Of a stretch of DNA of 64,000 bases, positions 30,643-41,400 are shown piece by piece. The notes beneath the pieces were generated by a model, which saw only the letters and a list, made by a program, of their open reading frames with translations, was not told the DNA's origin and did not search any database. Source of the stretch: Novosphingobium sp. CECT 9465 (GTDB lineage: Bacteria; Pseudomonadota; Alphaproteobacteria; Sphingomonadales; Sphingomonadaceae); NCBI RefSeq assembly GCF_920987055.1, contig NZ_CAKLBX010000001.1:3272501-3336500 (forward strand), written 5' to 3'. Both the position numbers and the translations under genes were made by a program. Within the stretch, counting starts at the first letter, position 1, and every line of letters begins with the position of its first letter.

Positions 30643-32681
30643 TCCAGACCACCCGTCCGCCGCTGCGCATGCCCGCTCCGCCCGCCACCGCATTGGCCGA
30701 GGCTGAGGCGCTGCTGGACGGGCAGCCGCATCTGGCCTTGACCAAGGCGGAAGCGATCCTGCGACAGGCCCCCGGCTTTCCCCCCGCTGAGTTCCTTGCC
30801 GCGCGCGCATCGCGACGCATCGGCAAGGGCAAGCAGGCCTTGCAACGACTGGACGCTCTGGCCCGCGCCAATCCGCGCGTTCCCGCCGTGCTGTGGGAAC
30901 TGGGCGATCTTGCCGCCGAAACCGGCGATACGCGGCGCGCGGTGGCGGCGTTGCAGGCGCTCACGCAAGTGCAGCCGAGCATACCGGCGGGCTGGTTTCT
31001 GCTGGCCCGGTGCCTGCGCAAGCTTGGACATGCACAGGACGCGTGGCGCGCGGACCTTTCGGCGATCTTTGCCTCCTCGCACGACGCCGAATTGCTGAAG
31101 GCCGCAGCAGCGGTGAACGATGGCGATCTTGATGCAGCCGAAGCGCTCCTGAAAGCGCGGCTGCAACGCATGCCCGAAGATCCGCCGTCATGCCGGTTGC
31201 TTGGCGAAATCGCGTGGCGGCGTGGAGACATGACCGGGGCGCTGGACATGGTGGAGCGCGCCGTGAACGCCGCGCCGGGCTTTGATCTGGCCCGCGATTT
31301 CCTGATCCGGTTGCTGATGCAGAACAACCGTCTGCCCGAAGCGCTGGTCCATGCCGAAGTCCTGATCGAATCGCCCGTTCCGGTGGCGGGACACCGGCTG
31401 ATCCTGGCCTCGGTTCTGGTGAAACTGGGCCAGCAGGAGCGGGCGCGCGGCATTTATGAGCAATTGCTGGCCGAACAGCCCGATCAGCCGCAAGTGTGGC
31501 AGAACCTGGGCCATGTGCTGAAGACACTGGGCGCGCAGGGCGAGGCCATCGACGCCTATCGCCAGGCGGTAACCCGCCAGCCGACCATGGGCGAAGCGTG
31601 GTGGAGCCTGGCCAATCTCAAGACGGTGAAGCTGGGCGCGGACGACATCGCCACGATGGAAACTGCACTCGCCTCACTCGATGCAGCCGACGAAAGCGCG
31701 AAGGAGGACGTCTTCCACCTGCACTTCTCGCTGGGCAAGGCGTTCGAGGATGCACAGGACTATCACGCATCGTTCCGGCACTACGATGCGGGCAACGCAT
31801 TGCGGCGCACGATGGTGCGCCACGATGCCGACAGCTTCACCGCCGAAGTGCGCGCCACTGCCGAGACGTTCACTGCAGCGTTCATCGCCCGGATGGGAAC
31901 GGGCGGCTGCCCTGCCCCCGATCCGATCTTTGTCGTCGGCCTGCCGCGTTCGGGATCGACGCTGGTCGAACAGATTCTGGCCAGCCACAGCCAGATCGAA
32001 GGCACGATGGAACTGCCTGAGATGATGATGATCGCGGGCCGCCTGCAATCGCGGGTGGACGAGGGTGAATTTGCCGATTTCGCCACGATGATCGCATCGC
32101 TGTCTCCCGCAGACCGCACGCGTCTGGGCGAGGAATATATCGAGCGGACGCGCGTGCATCGTCAGACCGACCGCCCCCTGTTCATCGATAAGATGCCCAA
32201 CAACTGGCAGCATGTCGGCCTGATCCGGCTGATCCTGCCCAATGCCAGGATCGTCGATGCGCGGCGCCATCCGCTGTCGTGCTGCATCTCTGGCTGGAAG
32301 CAGCATTTCGCGCGAGGGCAGACGTTCACGTATGATTTGGGCGAGATCGGGCGCTATTACCGCGATTACGTGGGGCTGATGGCCGATTTCGACGCGCAAG
32401 TGCCGGGCGCAGTGCACCGCGTGATCTATGAGGACATGGTGCGCAATACCGAGGAGGAGGTGCGCCGGGTGCTCGATTACCTCGGCCTGCCGTTCGAACC
32501 GGGCTGCCTTGAATTCTACAACAATGACCGCGCGGTGCGCACCGCCAGCTCGGAACAGGTGCGCAAGCCGATCTTCCGCGACGGGCTGGAGCCGTGGCGG
32601 AATTACGAGCCGTGGCTGACGCCACTGGTCGAAGCGCTTGGGCCGGTTCTGACGGCTTATCCCGAAGCGCCTGCCGCCTGA
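30639..32681 (+). CDS. TPR-repeat sulfotransferase family protein
   Basis: 680 residues. The N-terminal ~400 residues consist of TPR-like helix pairs (ALTKAEAILRQAPGFPPAEFLAARAS and several later copies). The C-terminal ~280 residues are a sulfotransferase-like domain with the 5'-phosphosulfate-binding loop VGLPRSGSTLVEQIL, followed by KMPNNWQHVGLIRLILPNARIV and DARRHPLSCCIS. No signal peptide is visible. It overlaps the QhpE stop by 4 bp (ATGA), so it is translationally coupled to the amine dehydrogenase operon, although such proteins are not part of the known CTQ pathway. Substrate is unknown. Confidence 0.8.
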   Translation: MIQTTRPPLRMPAPPATALAEAEALLDGQPHLALTKAEAILRQAPGFPPAEFLAARASRRIGKGKQALQRLDALARANPRVPAVLWELGDLAAETGDTRRAVAALQALTQVQPSIPAGWFLLARCLRKLGHAQDAWRADLSAIFASSHDAELLKAAAAVNDGDLDAAEALLKARLQRMPEDPPSCRLLGEIAWRRGDMTGALDMVERAVNAAPGFDLARDFLIRLLMQNNRLPEALVHAEVLIESPVPVAGHRLILASVLVKLGQQERARGIYEQLLAEQPDQPQVWQNLGHVLKTLGAQGEAIDAYRQAVTRQPTMGEAWWSLANLKTVKLGADDIATMETALASLDAADESAKEDVFHLHFSLGKAFEDAQDYHASFRHYDAGNALRRTMVRHDADSFTAEVRATAETFTAAFIARMGTGGCPAPDPIFVVGLPRSGSTLVEQILASHSQIEGTMELPEMMMIAGRLQSRVDEGEFADFATMIASLSPADRTRLGEEYIERTRVHRQTDRPLFIDKMPNNWQHVGLIRLILPNARIVDARRHPLSCCISGWKQHFARGQTFTYDLGEIGRYYRDYVGLMADFDAQVPGAVHRVIYEDMVRNTEEEVRRVLDYLGLPFEPGCLEFYNNDRAVRTASSEQVRKPIFRDGLEPWRNYEPWLTPLVEALGPVLTAYPEAPAA

Positions 32682-32708
32682 CTGCTGTCATTGCAAGCCC
32701 ACCCCCAA

Positions 32709-32730
32709 CCCCTCCCGTGTGCGGGAGGGG
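32709..32730. repeat. GC-rich hairpin between convergent genes
   Basis: A 9-bp perfect stem (CCCCTCCCG / CGGGAGGGG) with a TGTG loop. It has no T-run, so it resembles a REP-like or intergenic palindrome more than a classical terminator, but it may end transcription from the operon upstream. Confidence 0.4.
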
Positions 32731-32806
32731 AGCGAGACTTGCGCTTCTGCAAGAAGCGTTAGGCGCAGCGGGGTGGGTCGCAACGCTCGCCTTTCAATGA
32801 CGCCCA

Positions 32807-32838
32807 CAAAAAAGCCCCCACGGTTTCCCGTGGGGGCC
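32807..32838 (-). terminator. Rho-independent terminator of the 32871-35579 receptor gene
   Basis: On the minus strand a GCCCCCACGG / CCGTGGGGGC stem with a short A-rich loop is followed by TTTTTTGT. It lies 33 bp beyond the receptor stop codon. Confidence 0.85.
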
Positions 32839-32870
32839 AGGTTTCCTTACGCAGGGTGTAAGTTCGTGGA

Positions 32871-35579
32871 TCAGTACTTCTGGCCCCAGCGGATGCCGAA
32901 GAACTGCGGCTTGATAGCGAATGTGCGTGTTGAATCTGAGCAAAAGTCGATCGAACAGAACGTGTTCGTTGTCAGCGGACCTCGCTTGTCGAAGGCATTC
33001 TGCAGGAAGATGTCGAGTGTCCAGTTATCCTTCTTGATCCCCGCCGAGAAATCGAAACTGACGAAGCCGCTAGTCTGGCAAGAGCGCCCCGCATCCGTTT
33101 CCTGTTCTGCTATTTCTGGGCAGATATAAAGGTTGCTATCGGAAACGTTCAAATCCTGGGTCGCGCCGGTCTGATAGAGCGCGGCTCCTTGAATGTAGGC
33201 ATCGACATCCCCCCATTCAGTATCGTAGCGGATCGAGGTCGTACCCTTGAACTTCGGCTGGCGCGACAGGCGTGTGCCATCTGCTGCGGCAACCTGCGAA
33301 GTCGGCGGAGATGAACCCGGAACATCCTCGCCCAGAACGCACGTGGGCAATTGCGTAATTGACAATGTGGCGCGATCAAGTGCGAAGTTGCAGAAATTGC
33401 CCTTGAGCTTTGCGTCGTTATAGGCGCCGCTGGTCGAGATCGTGAACTTGCCCAGCTTCAGATCTGCATCGTATTCCACGCCATAGACGCGCGCCTTGCC
33501 CGCGTTGCCGGTCATGCCCGCACCTTGCGCGCCTGAAACGACGACGCTGTACTGGATATTGTCCCAACTTTCGTAATAGACGGCGGCATTGAAGCGGAAA
33601 ATGTTGTTCCAGGTTGCCTTCAGACCCAGTTCGAAGTTGGTCAGTTCTTCCGACTCGAACGATGGAACGGTGGCAACGCCAACACCGCGAATGCGCAAAG
33701 GCCGGTTGAACCCGCCGGGGCGGAAGCCGGTGGAATAGTTGAAATAGACCATCTTCGACGGTTCGAACTGCCAGTTGAGCGCAACCTTGTGCGTTTCGCC
33801 CTCTTCCTTGTAACGGCCCACCCCATCGGCTGCTGCAAAGTTGGTGTTGATGCACTGCAGGCGTTCATCCGGTAGCGGGATAGGGCAGCCATACGTCCCG
33901 GTTGGCACAAAGAGTGAGGTAATTGTGTTCTGTGCAGAAGCCGCGACCCCTGCAAAGCCGAGCACCTTGAAGTTGGTCCAGAAATAGCGGATGCCGCCGG
34001 TCAGCTTCAGTTCGGGGGTAATGTTGTAATGCCCTTCGGCAAAGACAGCGTAGTCTTTCCAGAAGTTGTTCTGCTCGGTCATGTAGAAGGCATCGCGCTT
34101 CACTGCGGGCGAGCCGAGGATCATCGTGCCGCCGTTCTCCACGGGAACGCCGAAGCCCGCAGGGAAGTTGGTGTCGCCACCACCGGATTCGGTATAACCA
34201 ACGATCTGGTCAAGGCCATGGATGGCGTAATCGTTGTTCACCTCATTCTTCTGGTAATGATAGAAGCCACCAAGGGTCACATCGAAGGGCCAGTGCTTCG
34301 GGGTGGAGATGCGCAATTCCTGCGTAAATTTTTTCTCGTTACGCAGGCCGCGATAGTACTGTGTCGGGTTGATCAGGCTGGAGCACTTGAGCGTGGCGCC
34401 CGATCCGGTGCAACCGTTCTTGTCAAAGAACTGAAGGTAGCTTTCATAGCCAGCACCGAAACCGTCATAGGTGACGGTGTAGTAAGTATAATCGTTCAAC
34501 AGCTTGATCTGGCGCTGGTAGTAACCGGTGGCTGAAACGATATTAAAATCGCCAATGTGGCCGTTGATAGTAAGCGCGGCCTGATAGAACTTGTCATTCT
34601 GCTGCGTTACATCGTAATCGTGCACTTCAAGATCGCCAACGCGCGGGTCGAAGCCGAAGTAACCGTTGGCGATCTGCTGCTGCGCCGTGATCTGCGGCAT
34701 GATGGCCCAGCCATCCGCCGGTTGCCACAGTACCTGCAGCCGACCGCCGTAGCCTTCAATAGTATTGTAATCATCCTGCGCGATATCGGCATTGTCGAGA
34801 GCGAAGCTGGTATCGGGGTTATTGTCGCCAAGCGTCAGTACTGCTGGTGCGCCAGTATTGAGCAGGCCATTGTTTGGCGTGTTGTCAATATAGCCGCCAT
34901 CCTTGCGGTAAAAGCCCATTGCGCGGACCGCAAGCGTATTGCTGACAGGTACATTGATGAAGCTCTGGTACTGACCACCGAAATCGCCCTTGCCGTACTT
35001 GTTAACCTCGGCATCATAGCCGAATTCGAAGATGTCGAGCTTGGGCTTCTGCGTGATGAAGCGGATCGTGCCCGCCAGCGAGCCTGCGCCATAGAGTGTG
35101 CCCTGTGGCCCGGACAGCGCCTCGATACGCTCAAGGTCATAGGCTTGGATGTCGGGCAAGCCGGTCCCAGTGATCGGAATATCGTCGATGTAGTAACCGA
35201 CAGACTCACGTCCACCGCCAGCGGGAACGATGCCACGGAAATATGGGGTGTTTCGGCCTGGGCCGATGCCCGCAAAAGTTACCGATGGCAGCAGCGCGGC
35301 AAAGTCGGTCAGACCCTTGACCTGGCGCTGTGCAAGCACATCGGCGCCAAGCGCCTGCATCGAGATGGGAACCTTCTGGATCGAGGTTGCATCGCGCGTG
35401 GCGGTAACGATGATTTCGCCAAGACCGCCGCTCTGGTCTTCAGGCTGGTCGGGTGCCGGTGCGAGAGCTTCCTGCGGTTCGGCGGCATAGGCCGCTGCCG
35501 GCAGGACCAGCGTGGACAGGATCGTGCTGACACCCAGCGCCCTCATGGCTCGCGACTTAAGCCCAGTCTTTTTATTCAT
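32871..35579 (-). CDS. TonB-dependent outer-membrane receptor
   Basis: 902 residues. A signal peptide ends near AYAAEP. The TonB box-like segment GEIIVTATRD starts the plug domain, which continues with YFRGIVPAGGG, GYYIDDIPIT, LERIEALSGPQGTLYGAGSLAGTIRFITQKP. The rest is a 22-strand-type barrel ending FGIRWGQKY. The plug lacks the standard RG-x-N-TGG motif at one point (AGSLAGTIRF), a common variation in sphingomonad receptors. SD AGGGGG lies upstream of ATG 35579. Ligand unknown. It has its own terminator and no coupled genes. Confidence 0.93.
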   Translation of the reverse strand: MNKKTGLKSRAMRALGVSTILSTLVLPAAAYAAEPQEALAPAPDQPEDQSGGLGEIIVTATRDATSIQKVPISMQALGADVLAQRQVKGLTDFAALLPSVTFAGIGPGRNTPYFRGIVPAGGGRESVGYYIDDIPITGTGLPDIQAYDLERIEALSGPQGTLYGAGSLAGTIRFITQKPKLDIFEFGYDAEVNKYGKGDFGGQYQSFINVPVSNTLAVRAMGFYRKDGGYIDNTPNNGLLNTGAPAVLTLGDNNPDTSFALDNADIAQDDYNTIEGYGGRLQVLWQPADGWAIMPQITAQQQIANGYFGFDPRVGDLEVHDYDVTQQNDKFYQAALTINGHIGDFNIVSATGYYQRQIKLLNDYTYYTVTYDGFGAGYESYLQFFDKNGCTGSGATLKCSSLINPTQYYRGLRNEKKFTQELRISTPKHWPFDVTLGGFYHYQKNEVNNDYAIHGLDQIVGYTESGGGDTNFPAGFGVPVENGGTMILGSPAVKRDAFYMTEQNNFWKDYAVFAEGHYNITPELKLTGGIRYFWTNFKVLGFAGVAASAQNTITSLFVPTGTYGCPIPLPDERLQCINTNFAAADGVGRYKEEGETHKVALNWQFEPSKMVYFNYSTGFRPGGFNRPLRIRGVGVATVPSFESEELTNFELGLKATWNNIFRFNAAVYYESWDNIQYSVVVSGAQGAGMTGNAGKARVYGVEYDADLKLGKFTISTSGAYNDAKLKGNFCNFALDRATLSITQLPTCVLGEDVPGSSPPTSQVAAADGTRLSRQPKFKGTTSIRYDTEWGDVDAYIQGAALYQTGATQDLNVSDSNLYICPEIAEQETDAGRSCQTSGFVSFDFSAGIKKDNWTLDIFLQNAFDKRGPLTTNTFCSIDFCSDSTRTFAIKPQFFGIRWGQKY

Positions 35580-36000
35580 TCTTTCAACCCCCTATGCAGA
35601 AACGCAGGTCTTCCCGCGCCTTCAGCCATCCATCCCAAGGTATCCGGCGCCAGCGCGTTCTGCTGCGTTGCAGCATGAACAAACCGCTACGCCAACGGTC
35701 GAAATTCAGCGCACAAGCTTCGGCCACGAGCGGAAGGCATGGATACCTTCAGCCCCGCCGCACTTGACGCAGCAAGATCGGTTTCTTCGTTTTACCCCAT
35801 TCACAGGCGGCTGTTTATGCAAGTTCCCTGACGCCTGTCCGGGATTGATAATGCTGCACAGCAACATGGAGTCAACTTCCTTTTTGGAAGGCTCCATACG
35901 CAATTCCGGCAGGGTGCCGGGCGGGATTACCGGGCGACAATGAGGGTGTTGACCGGGGATGGCAGCGGGGCGACGCCACAGGTACGCCGCCCTGGCGAAC
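35580..36000. other. Intergenic region upstream of the receptor gene
   Basis: 421 bp. It holds the receptor leader and presumably its promoter. I see no gene, clear terminator or repeat; open frames here have no recognisable protein features. Confidence 0.35.
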
Positions 36001-36438
36001 CTACCAGGTGCCGGTGTTCGCCATGCTGGCCCATGGCTCTGCCGGGGGCAGATGCCCATCCTGAAGCAATTCGATCGAGATCCCGTCCGGCGTCTTGATG
36101 AAGGCCATGTGGCCATCGCGAGGCGGGCGGTGGACGACGTGTCCGGCATCGAGGATGCGCTGGCAGGTCGCGTAGATGTCATCGACGCGATAGGCGAGAT
36201 GGCCGAAGTTGCGGCCGCCGGAATAGCCCTCGGCCGGGGAACCATCTTCTGCTGGCCAGTTATAGGTCAGTTCGACCTCGGCCACGCCTTCATCGCCGGG
36301 CGCGGCAAGGAATATCAGGGTGAAGCGGCCCTGTTCGCTGGAAAAGCGCCGCACTTCGTTGACGCCGATCAGCTTGAAGAAGGCGATGGTTGCATCGGGA
36401 TCGGTAACACGGATCATGGTGTGGAGAAATTTGGTCAC
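36001..36438 (-). CDS. Glyoxalase I / VOC-family protein
   Basis: 145 residues with two beta-alpha-beta-beta-beta modules: LHTMIRVTDPDATIAFF and FGHLAYRVDDIYATCQRI. The probable metal ligands are His6 (LHTMIRV), Glu in AEVELTYN, His in FGHLAYRV and Glu in SIELLQDG, the order found in lactoylglutathione lyases. FIKTPDG is also a family motif. Lactoylglutathione lyase activity is the first guess; other VOC functions are possible. Monocistronic on the minus strand, divergent from the SIMPL-domain gene. Confidence 0.85.
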   Translation of the reverse strand: MTKFLHTMIRVTDPDATIAFFKLIGVNEVRRFSSEQGRFTLIFLAAPGDEGVAEVELTYNWPAEDGSPAEGYSGGRNFGHLAYRVDDIYATCQRILDAGHVVHRPPRDGHMAFIKTPDGISIELLQDGHLPPAEPWASMANTGTW

Positions 36439-36517
36439 GGGACGAGCTTTCCGTTCAAAATCGGTTCATCGACAGAATCGCACATCCTGTCGCAAACAAG
36501 CCTCCAGGGAGAAGACG

Positions 36518-37279
36518 ATGGACGATCAAGATAGCGAGATTGGTGGCCAGACCCAAGCATCGCACGCGCGGCTGATGCCACGCAGCGCAATCGGGCTGTT
36601 GCCGGTCGGCATTCTTGCAGCAGGGCTGGTGCTGGGCGGATGGTTCATCGGCGATGGCCTGCGTCGCGCCAAGGTTTCCGACCGCGCGGTGACCGTGCGC
36701 GGCCTGGCCGAGCGTGATGTGACCGCCGACCTTGCCACCTGGACGCTGGCCTATTCCGCAACCGCGCCCGACATGGCGAGCGCGCAGGCGAGCGTCGACC
36801 GCGACAGCCAGTCGATCCGTGCATTCTTCGGCGAATTGGGTTTTCCTGCCGATGCCCTGCAACCGACCGGTGTGAACGTGCAGACGTTCAACAACAACGG
36901 CGTGGTCAGCTTTACCGTTCGCCAGCGCATGACCTTGCGCACGACAGACGTGGCCCGTGCGCAACGGGCCGTGAAGCGCCAGTTCGATCTGGTGCGGCGC
37001 GGGGTGATGCTGGAGGAAGGATCGGGCATGGCCTATACCTTTACCCGGCTCAACACGATCAAGCCCGCGATGGTGGCCGCCGCGACCAAGGACGCCCGCG
37101 CCGCCGCCGAACAGTTCGCCCGCGACAGCGGCGTATCGGTGGACGGCATCCGCAACGCCACCCAGGGCTACTTCGAGATCACCGCGCGCGATGGCGATGG
37201 CGGCGGTGGCTGGGGTGTGTCGGATACGCCCTACAAGAAGGTGCGTGTGGTGACGACGATCGACTTCTATCTGCGTTGA
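36518..37279 (+). CDS. SIMPL-domain (DUF541) membrane-anchored protein
   Basis: 253 residues. One N-terminal membrane segment (IGLLPVGILAAGLVLGGWFIG) is followed by the SIMPL domain: VTVRGLAERDVTADLATWTL, then VQTFNNNGVV, VRQRMTLRTTDV, ATKDARAAAEQFARDSG and the final VRVVTTIDFYLR. The domain is periplasmic in the relatives I know. SD AGGGAGAAG precedes the ATG at 36518. Its function in bacteria is not established beyond a suggested role in oxidative stress. The following phosphatase gene starts about 90 bp after its stop. Confidence 0.85.
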   Translation: MDDQDSEIGGQTQASHARLMPRSAIGLLPVGILAAGLVLGGWFIGDGLRRAKVSDRAVTVRGLAERDVTADLATWTLAYSATAPDMASAQASVDRDSQSIRAFFGELGFPADALQPTGVNVQTFNNNGVVSFTVRQRMTLRTTDVARAQRAVKRQFDLVRRGVMLEEGSGMAYTFTRLNTIKPAMVAAATKDARAAAEQFARDSGVSVDGIRNATQGYFEITARDGDGGGGWGVSDTPYKKVRVVTTIDFYLR

Positions 37280-37371
37280 TGACGTTAACGCGCGACTGGG
37301 GGCAATTGCGCAGGGTCAAGGTGTTGCATCGCGCACAAGGCGGGGCCATATCGGTGATTATACGAGGGTCC

Positions 37372-38166
37372 ATGTTCGCCAAACTACGCACATTGTTTTC
37401 ACCCGTAAGAGATGAGCCGGAAGGCCCGCGTGCCTGTGTACCGGCGGGGCAGCGGGTCTATGCCATCGGTGACATTCACGGACGGCTGGACCTGTTCGAG
37501 CAGTTGCTCGACCAGATCGCGGCTGACGATGCGGCGCGGGGAAAGGCCGATACCCACATCGTCCTGCTGGGCGATCTGATCGACCGGGGACCGGACAGCC
37601 GGAGTGTGGTGGACCGGGCAATAGCCCTGGTGCAGGGCGGCAAGGTGCGTGTGCTGGCGGGCAATCATGAAGAAATGCTGCTGGGCAGCATCGAACACGA
37701 TGAAACCCTGCGCCACTTCCTGCGCCATGGCGGCAAGGAAACGATGTTCAGCTACGGTCTGCTGCCCGAAGAATATGCGCAGGCCAAGCTGGACCTGCTT
37801 CGCGAACGCCTGGTGCAACTCGTGCCTGAATCGCATGTCGTGTTCATGCGCGCGATGGAGAACCAGGTCGTGTTCGGCGATTACCTGTTCGTCCATGCCG
37901 GCATTCGCCCCGGTGTGCCGCTGGACGAGCAGATGTTGCCCGATCTGCGCTGGATTCGCCGCGAATTTCTGGACCACGCCGAGCCGCACAGCCACGTGGT
38001 GGTGCACGGCCATACGATCACCGCAGAACCCGAAGTGCGCCCCAACCGCATCGGCATCGATACCGGCGCCTTCGCTTCGGGCCGACTGACGGCGATCGGG
38101 CTTGAAGGGGCCGAGCGCTGGTTCCTGTCCGCGCTGATCGACCCGGCGGAACAGGTTGCAGCCTGA
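37372..38166 (+). CDS. Serine/threonine-type metallophosphatase (PPP-like family)
   Basis: 264 residues. All metallophosphoesterase motifs are present: GDIHGRLD, GDLIDRGPDS, LAGNHEEM, then VHAG and HGHT. This pattern is that of the bacterial PPP/diadenosine tetraphosphatase-like family, a two-metal hydrolase acting on phosphoproteins or dinucleotides in the cytoplasm. The start at ATG 37372 was chosen for GAGGG upstream and because conserved sequence begins soon after; the frame is open further upstream. Substrate is uncertain. Confidence 0.85.
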   Translation: MFAKLRTLFSPVRDEPEGPRACVPAGQRVYAIGDIHGRLDLFEQLLDQIAADDAARGKADTHIVLLGDLIDRGPDSRSVVDRAIALVQGGKVRVLAGNHEEMLLGSIEHDETLRHFLRHGGKETMFSYGLLPEEYAQAKLDLLRERLVQLVPESHVVFMRAMENQVVFGDYLFVHAGIRPGVPLDEQMLPDLRWIRREFLDHAEPHSHVVVHGHTITAEPEVRPNRIGIDTGAFASGRLTAIGLEGAERWFLSALIDPAEQVAA

Positions 38167-38476
38167 CCAGCGCACCTTGCGTTGCAGCAATTTTTGTTCG
38201 CTGTTGCGGGAATGCCACTAGTTTCCATACCTTGCGGTTTTCTGCCGCTCCACGCACTTTTATGCTTTCGACTGCAACCATCGTGGCAAGTTCGTTACGC
38301 AGCCGCATCACACCCTGTCACCTTGTCGAAACATCGTCATTGCAGTGTCATCTGCAACCGGTTTTGAGGCCTCACACGGGCGGCTAAGGCTGTTCGCGAC
38401 GAGGCGGCGACCGGGGCGATTCCCGTACCCCGCCCGGCACAACCGCGCCGACACGGCGCACACATGGGGTCATAAA
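38167..38476. other. Intergenic region upstream of the Oar-like receptor
   Basis: 310 bp. It should hold the promoter and leader of the receptor. The A/T-rich TTTTTGTTCG segment just after the phosphatase stop has no adjacent stem. Nothing else is recognisable. Confidence 0.3.
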
Positions 38477-41400
38477 ATGCAAATCAGATTCCTTCTGGCG
38501 GCCAGCGCAGCCAGCCTGACGCTCGCCACGGCCATTGGAACGCCGGCATACGCACAGGAAACCGCATCGGCCGTTCGCGGCACGGTGTCGACCAGCGGGA
38601 CGCCAGTTTCCGGGGCGACCGTCACAATCGTTCACACGCCATCGGGCACGACGGCTACGACGACGACCGACGCAAGCGGAAACTTTTCGGCCAATGGTCT
38701 GCGCGTAGGCGGTCCTTTCACGGTGATGGTGGAAGCAGACGGCTTTGAAGCCGGTACTGTCAACGACCTGTTCCTGACCGCCGGTCAGCCCGTGCGCCTG
38801 CCGATCGAACTGCAGGCATCGCAGCAGATCGTCGTAACTGCCGCTTCGCTGGGCAATGTCCTTGCCACATCGGATGGCCCTACCACGGTCCTTAACGCCG
38901 AAAAGATCGCCTCGACCGCTTCGATCAATCGCGACATTCGCGATCTTGCCCGTCGCGATCCGCTGGTCACGATCGACCTGACCAATGGCCGCACCATTGA
39001 AATCGCCGGCAATAACGGTCGTCTGAACCGCTTCTCGGTCGACGGCATGCAGATGTCGGACGACTTCGGCCTGAACAACGGCGGTCTGCCCACCAACCGT
39101 GGCCCGGTGCCGTTCGACGCAATCGAACAGTTCACCGTCAAGACAGCACCGTTCGACATCGCCGAAGGCGACATGCAGGGCGGCGCGATCAACGTCGTGC
39201 TCAAATCCGGCGGCAACAAGTTCCACGGCGGCGGCTTCTACAGCTATACCGGCGATGGGCTGACCGGCAGCAAGTCCAAGGACAAGACGGTCGCGCTCGA
39301 TTTCAGCTCGAAGCAGTTCGGCGGCTGGTTGTCCGGCCCGATCTTCAAGGACAAGCTGTTCTTCATGGTCGCTTACGAACGCACCAAGGAAGGCCAGCCG
39401 CTTGAAGCCGGTTTCGGCGATGGTTTTGCCAACCAGATCCCCGGCCTGACGCAATCAGTAATCGATCAGGTCTCCGACGTTGCGCAGAGCCGCTATGGCT
39501 ATGACACCTTGGGCCTGATTTCGACCACACAAGAAGAAGACGAGAAGATCGTCGGCAAGCTGGACTGGAACATCTCGGACCAGCATCGCGCATCGTTGAC
39601 CTACATCCGCAACGTCGGCACCAACCAGTTTCAGCAGAACACCTTCCTCACCGCGCCGTTTGCCCTCGGCTTCCAGTCGAACGGCTATGAACTGAACGAG
39701 GAAATCAATTCGGGCACGTTCGAACTGAACTCGGCCTGGTCCGACAGCTTCTCAACAACGCTGCGCACGTCCTATCGCGATTACAACCGCGCACAGACCC
39801 CGTTCGGCGGGAACGATTTCGCACAGATGGAAGTGTGTACCGATCCGACTTCGGCTGGCAGCGCCACGTCGTGCGGCGGCACGCGTCTGTTCTTCGGCCC
39901 GGACGTTTCGCGCCACTCAAACGCGCTGAATACCGAGAATCTCTCGATCGACCTTTCGGCACGTTACGACGCTGGCGATTTCTCGCTGCGGATCAACGGC
40001 GGCTACACCAAGGTCGACGTGTTCAACCTGTTCCTCCAGCGTTCGCTGGGTGACTTCTACTTCGATTCGCTGGCAGATTTCGAAGCGGGACGCGCCAGCC
40101 GCCTTCGTTATGGCAACGCCGTTCCTTCCAACAATCCCGATGATGCAGCCGCCAGCTTCAGCACCGAGAACTGGACGTTCGGCACACAAGTGGACTGGCA
40201 GGCAACCGATACGCTGAGTCTGACCCTTGGTGGCCGGTACGACCTGTTCGACAACAGCACGATCCCGCCGCTCAATCCGAACTTCCTTGCACGCTATGGC
40301 TATTCGAACCGTTCGACGTTCAAGGGCCGTGGCGTATTCCAGCCGCGCTTTGCAGCGACGTGGGAAGCGACCGACCGCCTTGTCATTCGTACTGGCGCTG
40401 GCATCTTCGCTGGCGGTTCGCCGGACGTGTTCCTTGCCAACGTCTATTCGAACACTGGCCTGCTCACCAACGCAGTCGATATCAACCGTTCGAACTGCGC
40501 CGCTTCGGGCACTTGCGACGGGATCACCGGCCTTACCGGCGGCACGGTCTCGGACAGCGTGGTGGACTTCCTGACCCGCAACACCGCCAGCCTTGCTGCG
40601 GGACCGACGGACAACATCGACCCGAACCTGAAGCTTGCAAGCAAGTTCAAGGCATCGTTCCAGGCCGACTACGAAGCGGATCTGGGCTTCCTTGGCGACA
40701 ACTGGTTGTTTGGTACGCAGTTGCTCTACGACAAGACGATCAATGCATACATGTGGACGGATCTGCGTTCGGTGCCCATCGGCACCCTGCCCGATGGGCG
40801 CACACGTTATGGCCCGATCAACGGCACGGCGACGACCAACCGCGACTTGCAACTGACCAATACCAAGGACGGTCGCGGCATCTTTGCCACGGTGCGGTTC
40901 GAAAAGAACTGGGACTTCGGCCTGGGCATTTCGGGAAGCTATACCCGTTCGGACGTGAAGGACCGTTCCGCGCTTACCTCGTCCACGTCGTCATCAAACT
41001 ACGGCAACAACGCCTTCGTCGATCCGAACCTTCCGGCCTATGGCCGTTCGATCTACGAATACCGCAACCAGTGGAAGTTCGGCGTGGACTTCAAGCGCGC
41101 CTTCTTCGGCGATGCCAAGACCACTTTGGCGCTGTTCGGTGAACTGCGCTCTGGTCGTCCCTACAGCGTGACCATGCTCGACAATTCCGGCGGGCGCGGC
41201 GCCGTCTTCGGCACCGTGGGCAACCTTGGCAACATGCTGCTGTACGTGCCCACCGGCGCAAACGACCCGCTTGTCCAGTTTGACAGCGTTGCGAGCGAAA
41301 CCGCATTCAACGAACAGGTCGACGCCCTTGGGCTTGGCAAGTATCGCGGCAAGATCGTTCCAAAGAACTCGCAGACCTCGCCGAGTTTCTTCAAGGTGGA

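Noticed and set aside
38384..39454. 356-codon minus-strand frame opposite the Oar-like receptor
   Set aside because: Shadow frame; no signal, domain or ribosome-binding site.
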